Source: Kitasatospora sp. SolWspMP-SS2h
Lineage (GTDB): Bacteria; Actinomycetota; Actinomycetes; Streptomycetales; Streptomycetaceae
Direction: 5' to 3'
Length of the DNA stretch: 64,000 bases
Assembly (NCBI RefSeq): GCF_003259315.1
Contig: NZ_QLLT01000005.1
Location: 62,001-126,000 of the forward strand
Shown: positions 17,439 to 26,158 of the stretch, piece after piece
Layout: the number at the start of each line of letters is the position of its first letter
How positions within the stretch are numbered: position 1 is the first letter of the stretch
Notes under the pieces: generated by a model
The model's input: only the letters and a program-made list of their open reading frames with translations
Databases searched by the model: none
What the model was told of the DNA's origin: nothing
Program-made: the position numbers and the translations under genes

Positions 17439-19462
17439 TGGGCGCCCAGGAGCGCGACCGTCCCTGGCTGATGCGGACCTACGCCGGGCACTCCACCGCG
17501 AGCGACTCCAACGCGCTGTACCGGCGCAACCTCGCGAAGGGGCAGACCGGTCTGTCGGTGGCGTTCGACCTGCCGACCCAGACCGGCTACGACTCCGACC
17601 ACGTCCTCGCCCGCGGCGAGGTCGGCCGGGTCGGCGTGCCGGTCGGGCACCTGGGCGACATGCGGACCCTGTTCGACGGCATCCCGCTGGAGCGCACCAA
17701 CACCTCGATGACCATCAACGCCACCGCCATGTGGCTGCTGGCGCTCTACCAGGTGGTCGCCGAGGAGCAGGGCGCGGACATCGCGAAGCTCACCGGCACC
17801 ACCCAGAACGACATCGTCAAGGAGTACCTGTCGCGCGGGACGCACGTCTTCCCGCCCGGCCCCTCGGTGCGGCTGATCACCGACATGATCGCCTACACGG
17901 TGGCGCACATCCCCAAGTGGAACCCGATCAACATCTGCAGCTACCACCTGCAGGAGGCCGGGGCGACGCCCGTCCAGGAGATCGCCTACTCGATGTGCAC
18001 CGCGATCGCCGTCCTCGACGCCGTCCGCGACTCCGGGCAGGTCCCGGCCGAGCGGATGGGCGAGGTGGTCGGCCGGATCTCCTTCTTCGTGAACGCGGGC
18101 GTCCGCTTCGTCGAGGAGATGTGCAAGATGCGGGCCTTCAACCGGCTCTGGGAGAAGGTCACCCGGGAGCGCTACGGCATCGAGGACGCCAAGCAGCGCC
18201 GGTTCCGCTACGGCGTGCAGGTCAACTCCCTGGGCCTGACCGAGGCCCAGCCGGAGAACAACGTCCAGCGGATCGTGCTGGAGATGCTGGCCGTCACGCT
18301 CTCCAAGGACGCCCGCGCCCGCGCCGTCCAGCTCCCGGCCTGGAACGAGGCGCTGGGCCTGCCCCGGCCCTGGGACCAGCAGTGGTCGCTGCGCATCCAG
18401 CAGGTGCTGGCGTACGAGTCGGACCTGCTGGAGTACGGCGACCTGTTCGACGGCTCGCACGTGGTGGAGGCGAAGACCGCCGAACTGCTGGCCGGCGCCG
18501 AGGCGGAGATCGCCAAGGTGCTGGAGATGGGCGGGGTGATCCCGGCCGTCGAGTCCGGCTACCTGAAGTCCGCGCTGGTCGCCTCGCACGCCGAGCGGCG
18601 GGCCCGGATCGAGGCCGGCCAGGACAAGATCATCGGCGTCAACTGCTTCGACACCACCGAGGAGAACCCGCTCACCGCGGACCTGGACACCGCCATCATG
18701 GTGGTCGACCCGGCTTCCGAGCGCTCGGTGCTGGCCCACCTGGACACCTGGCGGGCCGGGCGCGACGAGGCCGCCGTGCGGGAGGCGCTGGCCCGGCTCA
18801 AGGAGGTGGCCGCCACCGCGGAGAACCTGATGGGGGCCACCCTGGCCTGCGCCCGGGCCGGTGCCACCACCGGCGAGTGGTCGTTCGCGCTGCGCGAGGT
18901 GTTCGGCGAGTACCGCGCCCCCACCGGCGTGGGCGGCGCCCCGGTCGCGGTCGCGGCCGAGCCGGGCGGCGAACTCGCCGCCGTGCGCGAGGCGGTGGCC
19001 GCCACCGCCGCCGAGCTGGGCGCCGGCAAGCTGCGCCTGCTGGTCGGCAAGCCCGGCCTGGACGGGCACTCCAACGGCGCCGAGCAGATCGCCGTCCGGG
19101 CCCGCGACGCCGGCTTCGAGGTGGTCTACCAGGGCATCCGGCTGACGCCCGAGCAGATCGTCTCGGCGGCCGTCGCCGAGGACGTGCACTGCGTGGGCCT
19201 GTCCATCCTGTCCGGCGCGCACCCCGAGCTGGTGCCGGACGTCCTGCACCGGCTGCGCCGCGCGGGGGTGGAGGATGTGCCGGTGATCGTGGGTGGCATC
19301 ATCCCGGCAGCCGACGCGGAGGTCCTGCGGACCGCCGGCGTGGCCGCCGTGTTCACACCCAAGGACTTCGGCATCACCACCATCATCGGCCGGATCGTGG
19401 ACGAGATCCGGCTGGCCAACAGGCTCCAGCCCTGGGCCGCGACCACCGCCGCGACCAGCTGA
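17438..19462 (+). CDS. meaA: Ethylmalonyl-CoA mutase, coenzyme B12-dependent
   Basis: 674-residue protein of the methylmalonyl-CoA mutase family that converts (2R)-ethylmalonyl-CoA to (2S)-methylsuccinyl-CoA. The N-terminal barrel carries the CoA/substrate region (R-T-Y-A-G-H-S, F-D-L-P-T-Q-T-G-Y) and the C-terminal cobalamin domain carries the His ligand motif G-L-D-G-H-S-N-G (about residues 534-541), G-L-S-I-L-S-G-A-H and G-G-I-I-P. A single chain holding both domains, in a ccr operon, is typical of ethylmalonyl-CoA mutase rather than two-subunit methylmalonyl-CoA mutase. It overlaps the ccr stop by one base (TGATG), so translation is coupled. It needs adenosylcobalamin, whose synthesis genes lie 9 kb downstream. 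Confidence 0.93.
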   Translation: MGAQERDRPWLMRTYAGHSTASDSNALYRRNLAKGQTGLSVAFDLPTQTGYDSDHVLARGEVGRVGVPVGHLGDMRTLFDGIPLERTNTSMTINATAMWLLALYQVVAEEQGADIAKLTGTTQNDIVKEYLSRGTHVFPPGPSVRLITDMIAYTVAHIPKWNPINICSYHLQEAGATPVQEIAYSMCTAIAVLDAVRDSGQVPAERMGEVVGRISFFVNAGVRFVEEMCKMRAFNRLWEKVTRERYGIEDAKQRRFRYGVQVNSLGLTEAQPENNVQRIVLEMLAVTLSKDARARAVQLPAWNEALGLPRPWDQQWSLRIQQVLAYESDLLEYGDLFDGSHVVEAKTAELLAGAEAEIAKVLEMGGVIPAVESGYLKSALVASHAERRARIEAGQDKIIGVNCFDTTEENPLTADLDTAIMVVDPASERSVLAHLDTWRAGRDEAAVREALARLKEVAATAENLMGATLACARAGATTGEWSFALREVFGEYRAPTGVGGAPVAVAAEPGGELAAVREAVAATAAELGAGKLRLLVGKPGLDGHSNGAEQIAVRARDAGFEVVYQGIRLTPEQIVSAAVAEDVHCVGLSILSGAHPELVPDVLHRLRRAGVEDVPVIVGGIIPAADAEVLRTAGVAAVFTPKDFGITTIIGRIVDEIRLANRLQPWAATTAATS

Positions 19463-19485
19463 CCCCGGAAGGAACACCCCTCCTC

Positions 19486-20448
19486 ATGACGACCGTGAAC
19501 CGCCTCCGTCCGCGCCGTTCCTGCCTGGCCGTACCGGGCAGCAACCCGCGCTTCCTGGAGAAGGCCCAGGGCCTGCCGGCCGACCAGGTCTTCCTGGACC
19601 TGGAGGACGCCTGCGCCCCGCTGGTCAAGGAGAGCGCCCGGCACCACATCGTGGACGCCCTCAACAACGGCGACTGGGGCGGCAAGACCCGGGTCGTCCG
19701 GGTCAACGACTGGACCACGCACTGGACCTACCGCGACGTGATCACGGTGGTCGAGGGCGCCGGCCAGAACCTGGACTGCATCATGCTGCCCAAGGTGCAG
19801 GACGCCCAGCAGGTGGTCGCGCTCGACCTGCTGCTGACCCAGATCGAGAAGACCGTCGGCCTGGAGGCCGGCAGGATCGGCATCGAGGCGCAGATCGAGA
19901 ACGCCAAGGGCCTGATCAACGTCGACGCGATCGCCGCCGCCTCGCCCCGGCTGGAGACGATCATCTTCGGCCCGGCCGACTTCATGGCGTCCATCAACAT
20001 GAAGTCCCTGGTGGTCGGCGAGCAGCCGCCCGGCTACGGCGCCGACGCCTACCACTACATCCTGATGCGGATCCTGATGGCCGCCCGCGCCAACGACCTC
20101 CAGGCGATCGACGGCCCCTACCTGCAGATCCGCAACCAGGAGGGCTACCGCGAGGTGGCCCGCCGCTCGGCCGCGCTGGGCTTCGACGGCAAGTGGGTGC
20201 TGCACCCGGACCAGGTCGGCGCCGCGAACGAGATCTACTCGCCCTCCCAGGAGGACTACGACCACGCCGAGCTGATCCTGGACGCCTACGACTGGTGCAC
20301 CTCCGAGGCCGGCGGCGCCAAGGGCTCGGCGATGCTCGGCGACGAGATGATCGACGAGGCCAGCCGCAAGATGGCCCTGGTCATCGCGGGCAAGGGCCGG
20401 GCCGCGGGCCTGGAGCGCACCACCAAGTTCGAGATCCCCGGAGCCTGA
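19486..20448 (+). CDS. mcl: L-malyl-CoA / beta-methylmalyl-CoA lyase (HpcH/CitE family)
   Basis: 320-residue cytoplasmic TIM-barrel lyase. In the ethylmalonyl-CoA pathway it splits beta-methylmalyl-CoA into glyoxylate and propionyl-CoA, and can handle malyl-CoA. Visible family motifs are C-L-A-V-P-G-S-N near the start (CoA phosphate binding), F-L-D-L-E-D-A (metal Asp/Glu), G-I-E-A-Q-I-E-N-A-K-G (metal Glu) and F-G-P-A-D-F. K-W-V-L-H-P-D-Q near residue 240 is the usual closing motif. ATG 19486 follows GGAAGGA. It lies 23 nt after the mutase and 3 nt before mesaconyl-CoA hydratase, so it is part of the operon. CitE-type proteins outside this context can have other roles; here the neighbours decide. 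Confidence 0.9.
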   Translation: MTTVNRLRPRRSCLAVPGSNPRFLEKAQGLPADQVFLDLEDACAPLVKESARHHIVDALNNGDWGGKTRVVRVNDWTTHWTYRDVITVVEGAGQNLDCIMLPKVQDAQQVVALDLLLTQIEKTVGLEAGRIGIEAQIENAKGLINVDAIAAASPRLETIIFGPADFMASINMKSLVVGEQPPGYGADAYHYILMRILMAARANDLQAIDGPYLQIRNQEGYREVARRSAALGFDGKWVLHPDQVGAANEIYSPSQEDYDHAELILDAYDWCTSEAGGAKGSAMLGDEMIDEASRKMALVIAGKGRAAGLERTTKFEIPGA

Positions 20449-20451
20449 GCC

Positions 20452-20949
20452 ATGCAGTTCGGACGCACCTACGAGGAGTTCGAGGTCGGCGCGGTCTACA
20501 AGCACTGGCCCGGCAAGACCGTCACCGAGTACGACGACCACCTGTTCTGCCTGCTCACCATGAACCACCACCCGCTGCACCTGGACGCCAACTACGCGAC
20601 CACCACCGTGCAGGGGAAGAACGTCGTGGTCGGCAACTACGTCTACTCGCTGCTGCTCGGCATGTCGGTGCCGGACGTCTCCGGCAAGGCGATCGCCAAC
20701 CTGGAGATCGAGTCGCTGCGGCACGTCGCGCCGACCTTCCACGGCGACACGCTGTACGGCGAGACCACCGTTCTCGACAAGCGCATGACATCGAAGCCGG
20801 ATCGCGGCATCGTGTACGTCGAGACCAAGGGCTACAACCAGGACGGCACCGTCGTCTGCACCTTCCGCCGCAAGGTGATGGTGCCGACCGCGACGTACGT
20901 GGCGGAGCGCGGCGGCGAACAGCCCGGCCGCCCCGAGCCGCTCGCCTGA
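20452..20949 (+). CDS. mch: Mesaconyl-CoA hydratase (MaoC family)
   Basis: 165-residue hot-dog-fold protein of the MaoC dehydratase family. It should hydrate mesaconyl-C1-CoA to beta-methylmalyl-CoA, the step between methylsuccinyl-CoA dehydrogenase and the lyase, all encoded in this operon. The central segment (T-V-T-E-Y-D-D-H-L-F through H-H-P-L-H-L-D) holds the Asp/His pair expected for the hydratase active site. The length is that of a single hot-dog domain, about half of the longer double-domain mesaconyl-CoA hydratases of proteobacteria, so it likely acts as a dimer. It starts 3 nt after the lyase stop. The role is inferred mainly from context. Confidence 0.85.
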   Translation: MQFGRTYEEFEVGAVYKHWPGKTVTEYDDHLFCLLTMNHHPLHLDANYATTTVQGKNVVVGNYVYSLLLGMSVPDVSGKAIANLEIESLRHVAPTFHGDTLYGETTVLDKRMTSKPDRGIVYVETKGYNQDGTVVCTFRRKVMVPTATYVAERGGEQPGRPEPLA

Positions 20950-21089
20950 GCGCCCTCCAGAGCCCCGGACGGGCGGGCCGCCGTCATCGGCCTTCGCCCC
21001 ACCCGGTTCCCGGGGGCTCCGCGGCAGCCACGCGCCGCGGGGCCCCCCAACCCCACCCCTCCGCCCTCACACCCTTCCGGAGCCGCACG

Positions 21090-22292
21090 ATGGGACGCCT
21101 CGCACAGACCGACGGCCTCACCGAGATCCAGCGGGACATCCTCGCCACCGTGCGGGAGTTCGTCGACAAGGAGATCATCCCGGTCGCCACCGAACTGGAG
21201 CACCGGGACGAGTACCCGACCGCCATCGTCGAGGGCATGAAGCAGCTCGGCCTGTTCGGGCTGACCATCCCAGAGGAGTACGGCGGCCTGGGCGAGTCGC
21301 TGCTCACCTACGCCCTGGTGGTGGAGGAGATCGCCCGCGGCTGGATGTCGGTCTCCGGCATCGTCAACACCCACTTCATCGTGGCGCACATGATCAACGC
21401 GCACGGCACCCCGGAGCAGAAGGAGCACTTCCTGCCGAGGATGGCGGCCGGCGAACTGCGCGGCGCCTTCTCGATGTCCGAGCCCGGCCTGGGCTCCGAC
21501 GTCTCGGCGATCTCCACCAAGGGCGTCCGGGACGGCGACGCGTACGTCCTGAACGGCCAGAAGATGTGGCTGACCAACGGCGGCACCTCCTCGCTGGTCG
21601 CGGTGCTCTGCAGGACCGACGAGGGCGGCAGCACCCCCTACAAGAACATGACCACCTTCCTGATCGAGAAGACCCCCGGCTTCGGGGCCAACCCGACCGT
21701 GCCCGGCCTGACCGTGCCCGGCAAGATCGAGAAGATGGGCTACAAGGGCGTCGACACCACCGAGTTGGTGCTCCAGGACGTCCGGGTCCCGGCCGACCGG
21801 GTCCTCGGCGGCGTCCCCGGCAAGGGCTTCTACCAGATGATGGACGGCGTCGAGGTCGGCCGGGTCAACGTGGCCGCGCGCGGCTGCGGGGTGGCCCGCC
21901 GCGCCTTCGAGCTGGGCATCTCCTACGCCCAGCAGCGGGTCACCTTCGGCAAGAGGATCGCCGAGCACCAGGCGATCCAGTTCAAGCTGGCCGAGATGGC
22001 CACCAAGGTCGAGGCCGCGCACCAGATGATGGTGATGGCCGCCCGCAAGAAGGACAGCGGGCAGCGCAACGACCTGGAGGCCGGCATGGCGAAGTACCTG
22101 GCTTCCGAGTACTGCAAGGAGGTCGTCGAGGACTCCTTCCGGATCCACGGCGGCTACGGCTTCTCCAAGGAGTACGAGATCGAGCGGCTGTACCGGGAGG
22201 CCCCGATGCTGCTGATCGGTGAAGGTACGGCGGAGATCCAGAAGATGATCGTGGGACGCCGGCTGCTGGAGGAGTACCGGCTCGCCGACTGA
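21090..22292 (+). CDS. mcd: (2S)-Methylsuccinyl-CoA dehydrogenase (acyl-CoA dehydrogenase family)
   Basis: 400-residue flavoprotein that should oxidise (2S)-methylsuccinyl-CoA to mesaconyl-C1-CoA, passing electrons to ETF. It shows the acyl-CoA dehydrogenase domains in order: helical N-domain (1-115), beta-domain with the FAD motif F-S-M-S-E-P-G-L-G-S-D (about 127-137) and W-L-T-N-G-G, and the C-terminal helical domain with R-V-T-F-G-K-R and I-H-G-G-Y-G-F. Catalytic Glu is likely in the final I-G-E-G-T-A-E-I-Q segment. It starts 140 nt after the hydratase with a TTCCGGAG RBS; whether it has its own promoter is unclear. It completes the ethylmalonyl-CoA enzyme set. Confidence 0.9.
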   Translation: MGRLAQTDGLTEIQRDILATVREFVDKEIIPVATELEHRDEYPTAIVEGMKQLGLFGLTIPEEYGGLGESLLTYALVVEEIARGWMSVSGIVNTHFIVAHMINAHGTPEQKEHFLPRMAAGELRGAFSMSEPGLGSDVSAISTKGVRDGDAYVLNGQKMWLTNGGTSSLVAVLCRTDEGGSTPYKNMTTFLIEKTPGFGANPTVPGLTVPGKIEKMGYKGVDTTELVLQDVRVPADRVLGGVPGKGFYQMMDGVEVGRVNVAARGCGVARRAFELGISYAQQRVTFGKRIAEHQAIQFKLAEMATKVEAAHQMMVMAARKKDSGQRNDLEAGMAKYLASEYCKEVVEDSFRIHGGYGFSKEYEIERLYREAPMLLIGEGTAEIQKMIVGRRLLEEYRLAD

Positions 22293-22308
22293 AGACCCTC
22301 TCCCGGTA

Positions 22309-22337
22309 CGGACGGTGGGCGTGCGGCCCGCCGTCCG
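22309..22337 (+). terminator. Hairpin terminator at the end of the ethylmalonyl-CoA operon
   Basis: A 12-bp stem (22309-22320 with 22326-22337, one G-T pair) and a 5-nt loop, 17 nt after the mcd stop. Confidence 0.7.
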
Positions 22338-22396
22338 TGCCGCGCCGCGCCCGCCCCGGCCTGGTCAGCCGTCCCGGGGGCGGGACCGGCGCTGGA

Positions 22397-22442
22397 GGCG
22401 GTCGACCGGCGCGTCCGCGCAGGTACGCGCCGGTCGACCGCC
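22397..22442. repeat. Perfect 18-bp inverted repeat between mcd and psd
   Basis: Arms 22397-22414 and 22425-22442 are perfectly complementary around a 10-nt loop. It follows the mcd terminator by 60 nt and lacks a T-tract, so it may be a second terminator or a regulatory structure. The remaining 22443-22722 contains no supported gene; it holds several GCAGGC copies and GCTCGGCCGAGC near 22551. Confidence 0.8.
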
Positions 22443-22722
22443 CCCGTACACCGCGTGTCACACCACCGTCACTGAGACGTGAATCACCCGTGACCCGCCA
22501 CCTCTTGGGGAACCGGCTCCGCTCCGGTTACGGTCGTATGCATAGCAGGCGCTCGGCCGAGCAGGCAGGCGCAGTTCGACTAGCAGGCGGCTTGCCCAGA
22601 TACGGGCAGGTCCCGATAGCATCCACCCGGACAGCAGCCGTCCACACCACTCGATCCCCGCGGTGGCCCCCAGTCCAGGGGCGATTCACTGTCCCCGCGC
22701 GGGCCGCGACTAAAGGTCCTCG

Positions 22723-23400
22723 ATGCCCATCAGCCCGTCCCCTCACACCTCCACCCAGGGTCCCGGACCCGAGGGTCGGCGTCCCCGCGTGACCATCGCG
22801 CGCGGCGCCACCCCCTGGTTCGTCCCCACGCTGGCCACCGCCGCCGTGACGACCGCCCTCACCCGGCGTTCCGGCAAGTGGGCCCTGGCGGCCGTGCCCG
22901 CCTGCGCCCTGAGCGCTGGCATGCTGTGGTTCTTCCGCGACCCGGAGCGCGAGACCGGCGCCGGCCGGGTCATCTCCCCGGCCGACGGCGTGGTCCAGTC
23001 CGTCGACGAGTGGCCGGACGGGCGCACCCGCGTCGCCATCTTCATGAGCCCGCTCAACGTCCACGTCAACCGGGCGCCGCTGGCCGGCACCGTGACGTCC
23101 GTCGAGCACATCGCCGGTGGGTTCGTCCCGGCGTTCAACAAGGACAGCGACCGCAACGAGCGCGTCGTGTGGCACTTCGACACCGAGCTCGGCGACATCG
23201 AGATGGTGCAGATCGCGGGTGCCGTGGCCCGCCGCATCGTCCCCTACATGGACGCCGGCACCAAGGTCGAGCAGGGCGAGCGGGTCGGTCTGATCCGCTT
23301 CGGCTCCCGCGTCGACACCTACCTGCCGGCGGGCGTCGAGGTCGGCGTCACGGTCGGCCAGAAGACCACCGCCGGGGTGACTCGCCTTGACCGTGACTGA
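22723..23400 (+). CDS. psd: Phosphatidylserine decarboxylase
   Basis: 225-residue membrane-associated, self-processing enzyme that decarboxylates phosphatidylserine to phosphatidylethanolamine. A hydrophobic stretch (about 52-71, ending M-L-W-F-F-R-D-P-E-R) anchors it. The autocleavage site is R-F-G-S-R-V-D with cleavage between G194 and S195, making the pyruvoyl group; the supporting Asp88 (S-P-A-D-G-V-V) and His114 (L-N-V-H-V-N-R) are present. The length matches the short actinobacterial PSD-A type. ATG 22723 is followed by a disordered tail of about 20 residues. Its 3' end overlaps pssA by 14 nt, so the two steps of PE synthesis are co-translated. Confidence 0.95.
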   Translation: MPISPSPHTSTQGPGPEGRRPRVTIARGATPWFVPTLATAAVTTALTRRSGKWALAAVPACALSAGMLWFFRDPERETGAGRVISPADGVVQSVDEWPDGRTRVAIFMSPLNVHVNRAPLAGTVTSVEHIAGGFVPAFNKDSDRNERVVWHFDTELGDIEMVQIAGAVARRIVPYMDAGTKVEQGERVGLIRFGSRVDTYLPAGVEVGVTVGQKTTAGVTRLDRD

Positions 23401-24265
23401 TCCGGAAATCCTCATGGAGCTCGACGACGAGGAGTCGACCGAACTCCGCCGTCGACGCTGGGCCCGGGACCGCGAACTGCGCGCCCCCCGCTCCCCCCAG
23501 CACCTGTCCACCGCCGACTTCCTGACCCTCGGCAACGCCGTCTGCGGCTTCCTGGCGATCTACTCGATCACCACGGGCATCCTGATGCCGCACCTCACCG
23601 ACGAGTCGACCGCCCCGGTCAAGCACAGCGCCGCCACCGCGGTCACCCTGCTGCTGATCGGCTCCATGTGCGACCTCTTCGACGGCCTGGTGGCGCGCAA
23701 GCTGCGCTCCTCCGCGCTCGGCGCCGAGCTCGACAACCTGGCCGACCTGATCAGCTTCGGCATCGCGCCGGCCTACTTCGTCGCGGTGTGGGGCCTGGTC
23801 TCCCCCGGCTCCAACCAGCAGCTGTCCGCGTTCATCGCGCTGACCGTGCTGCTGGCCGTGGTGCTGCGGCTGGCCCGCTTCTCGGCGGTCAAGATGCGGC
23901 CCGGGATCTTCCAGGGCATGCCCTGCCCGATGGGCGCGATGACCGTGCTGGCCATCGTGCTGCTCGACCCGCCGTTCGTCCCCGGCCTGCTGATGATCTT
24001 CGGCGTGGCCTACCTGATGGTCAGCCGGATCGAGTACCCCAAGCCGCAGGGCCTGCTCGCCACCGCGACGCTGGCCTGGATCGTGGTCTCCATCGGCTGC
24101 CTCGCCTCCTGGGCGGCGGGCCTGCCCGGCGGCGACACCCTGATGCACATCGGCGCGGTCGCCCAGATCGCGCTGGCCGCGATGGCGCCGCTGCTGGTCA
24201 TCCGCCGCAAGGTCGGCGAGAAGGTCGGCGTGGTGCGGGCGCGCCGGGCCGAGAACCGGGGCTGA
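23387..24265 (+). CDS. pssA: CDP-diacylglycerol-serine O-phosphatidyltransferase
   Basis: 292-residue integral membrane enzyme making phosphatidylserine from CDP-diacylglycerol and L-serine. The CDP-alcohol phosphotransferase signature D-x2-D-G-x2-A-R-x8-G-x3-D-x3-D is complete (D-L-F-D-G-L-V-A-R through G-A-E-L-D-N-L-A-D, about residues 103-125). About six to eight hydrophobic helices follow. The start is uncertain: TTG 23387, GTG 23393 or ATG 23414 are all in frame; the first two overlap the psd stop and rely on coupling. The product feeds psd just upstream, so the pair makes PE in the cytoplasmic membrane. A strong terminator follows. Confidence 0.93.
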   Translation: MTVTDPEILMELDDEESTELRRRRWARDRELRAPRSPQHLSTADFLTLGNAVCGFLAIYSITTGILMPHLTDESTAPVKHSAATAVTLLLIGSMCDLFDGLVARKLRSSALGAELDNLADLISFGIAPAYFVAVWGLVSPGSNQQLSAFIALTVLLAVVLRLARFSAVKMRPGIFQGMPCPMGAMTVLAIVLLDPPFVPGLLMIFGVAYLMVSRIEYPKPQGLLATATLAWIVVSIGCLASWAAGLPGGDTLMHIGAVAQIALAAMAPLLVIRRKVGEKVGVVRARRAENRG

Positions 24266-24284
24266 CACCCCGCGGTGCGCGAAG

Positions 24285-24323
24285 AGAGCCGCCCTCCCGG
24301 AGGACTTCCGGGAGGGCGGCTCT
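24285..24323. terminator. Strong bidirectional terminator between pssA and the convergent unknown gene
   Basis: A perfect 16-bp stem (24285-24300 with 24308-24323), a 7-nt loop and a short T-run after it on the plus strand. Its position between convergent genes fits use in both directions. Confidence 0.9.
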
Positions 24324-24355
24324 TTCGTCGTCCCCGCGCCGCGGGGCCGGGAGTG

Positions 24356-25858
24356 CTACGCGCCGCCGTGGTGGACCGAGAAGGCGCTGCGGCGGGCGGC
24401 CCGGGCCACCGCCGGGTCGGGGTGGACCGAGGCGACGGCCGTCAGGACGCTCGCGGCGCGCGGGTGGCCGGACTGGCGGGCCCGGTGGAACAGCCGGACC
24501 GGCTCGCCGGCCGACGCGCCCTCGACGTGGCCGACCAGCAGCGCGGTCTCGCCGTGGTCGAGCACGGCGGCGGCGGTGTCCACCCACAGCCAGGCGGCGT
24601 CCTCCGCGCCCAGCACGTCGGCCGGGGACACGCCCTCCTCGTCCAGCTGTTCGGCCAGCCAGAGCAGCGCGTAGGGGCGCAGGACGGCCTCCTCGACCGC
24701 GCCCCGCACGCCCTGCTCGGCGGTGGAGCCGGCCACCACCCGCAGCGCCTCGAAGGCGAGGCCGCGGACCAGCGCGTCCTCGCCGCGGGCCGCTTCCAGC
24801 AGCTCGGCGACGGCGCGGTCGGCGGGACGGGCGGCGACCCAGGCCCGGAACTCGGCGCGGGCCGGGCCGGGGCTGTAGTCGGCGCAGGCGCTGAGCAGCT
24901 CGGCGGCGCTCTGCTCGATGTGGCCGGCGGCGGTCTGCGCGACGGTGCAGATCTCCTCCAGCTTGGCCCGGACCGCCCAGTGGCCGAGCGGGGAGAGCTC
25001 GGCGGCCTCGTCGCGGCGGCCGAGCGCGCCGACGGCGGCCAGGCCGTCGAGCATCCAGTCGAGCACGGCGGCGACGTCGGCGGGCGAGTGCGGGGTGTCG
25101 ATCTGCGGCTCGCGGCAGGTGCCGCGGACGGCGGAGACCGCGAACGCGGCGTGCGGGACGGGCGACAGCGGGAAGGTGCCGGAGCTGGGGCCGAGGCGGC
25201 GCTCGTCGAGGCCGCGGCGGAGCAGTTCGAGCAGTTCGCTGTCGGCGACCGGGCCGTCCACCAGGTGCAGGAAGGACAGCAGCTGGGGGGCCTGGTCGAC
25301 GGCCTGCCCGGCCAGCTGGGCGAAGACGCCGCGCAGCGCGGCGGGCGGGACGGGGGCGAGCAGCGTCCAGGCGTCGAACAGCGCGGACCAGCCGCGGACC
25401 ACCGCCTCGTCGTCGTGCTCCCAGGCGTGCAGCCGCCAGCCGGGGCCGGCACCGCCGTCGCGGAGTTCGACCAGGCCGACCAGCAGGGCCTGGCCCCAGG
25501 CGTTGGCGGCGGCGCCCACGGTCATCGCCAGGGCGCGCCCGGCGGCGCGGGCGTCGTCGGGGAGCAGTTCGCCGCGCTTGTCGACCTCGGAGAGCTCGCC
25601 GGCCCAGCGGGCGACGCGGACGGCGTCGGCCAGCATCCGGCGGGCCAGCGGGGCGAGTTCGGAGGGGGCGGGGAAGCCGTCCGGCACGGGAGCCCGGCCG
25701 CGCCCCGGCTTCGCGGGGACCCGGCGGCGGGTGGCGGCGGCGGGTGGGGTGCCCTCCGCACGACCGACGGCCGCCGTTCCGGGCAGACGGGTCACCGTCG
25801 CACCGGTGCGGTGGGGCGGGTGCGGGGCATCACGGTCGCGCGGGTTCCGAGACGTCAC
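24356..25858 (-). CDS. Conserved-looking protein of unknown function, helical
   Basis: 500-residue cytoplasmic protein not recognised by family. The first ~60 residues are basic and disordered. The rest is rich in Ala, Leu, Glu and Arg and predicted almost wholly helical. A winged-helix-like phrase (L-S-P-L-G-H-W-A-V) lies near residue 300, and the C-terminal third reads as HEAT-like helical pairs with conserved D-P-A-V-A-R-A-A-R-R near the end. No signal peptide, membrane segment or catalytic motif was seen. Codon use and GC pattern match a real gene, and no opposite-strand candidate is better. It is convergent with pssA and monocistronic as far as can be seen. ATG 25858 is used; a GTG 21 codons in is an alternative. 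Confidence 0.7.
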   Translation of the reverse strand: MTSRNPRDRDAPHPPHRTGATVTRLPGTAAVGRAEGTPPAAATRRRVPAKPGRGRAPVPDGFPAPSELAPLARRMLADAVRVARWAGELSEVDKRGELLPDDARAAGRALAMTVGAAANAWGQALLVGLVELRDGGAGPGWRLHAWEHDDEAVVRGWSALFDAWTLLAPVPPAALRGVFAQLAGQAVDQAPQLLSFLHLVDGPVADSELLELLRRGLDERRLGPSSGTFPLSPVPHAAFAVSAVRGTCREPQIDTPHSPADVAAVLDWMLDGLAAVGALGRRDEAAELSPLGHWAVRAKLEEICTVAQTAAGHIEQSAAELLSACADYSPGPARAEFRAWVAARPADRAVAELLEAARGEDALVRGLAFEALRVVAGSTAEQGVRGAVEEAVLRPYALLWLAEQLDEEGVSPADVLGAEDAAWLWVDTAAAVLDHGETALLVGHVEGASAGEPVRLFHRARQSGHPRAASVLTAVASVHPDPAVARAARRSAFSVHHGGA

Positions 25859-26158
25859 GCCGTGCAGTCTTCCCCTTGTACGGGCCTTCTGTCACATCGA
25901 CTGCCGTGCTGTCTCGGCCCGATGTCCGAACGGCTCGAACGGTGGGGGGACGAGTCGCCGCGAAACGGGAGGAATCACTCCACTTTTCGACGTGGACATG
26001 GCGGATATCGTGACCGCTCCGAGACGGAGACGCGGCGGGCGGCGCCCCGGTTCCCGCCCGCGCGAGGGGTGCGCGGGGGCGGGGGCGACGGGGGCGGGGC
26101 ACGGCGCCGGGGCTTGCGGCGGCGGGGCTCGCGGCGGCGGGGCTCGCGGCAGTGAGGC
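25859..26158. other. Intergenic region upstream of the helical unknown gene
   Basis: 300 nt between two minus-strand genes. It holds the likely promoter of the downstream gene, in the relatively AT-rich part around 25880-26010, and three 15-bp repeats at 26109-26153. No gene or clear RNA was seen. Confidence 0.6.
26109..26153. repeat. Three tandem 15-bp GC-rich repeats
   Basis: Units of the form GGGGCTYGCGGCGGC at 26109, 26124 and 26139 (the last diverged at its 3' end), ending just before the stop codon of the hydrolase gene. Confidence 0.8.
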
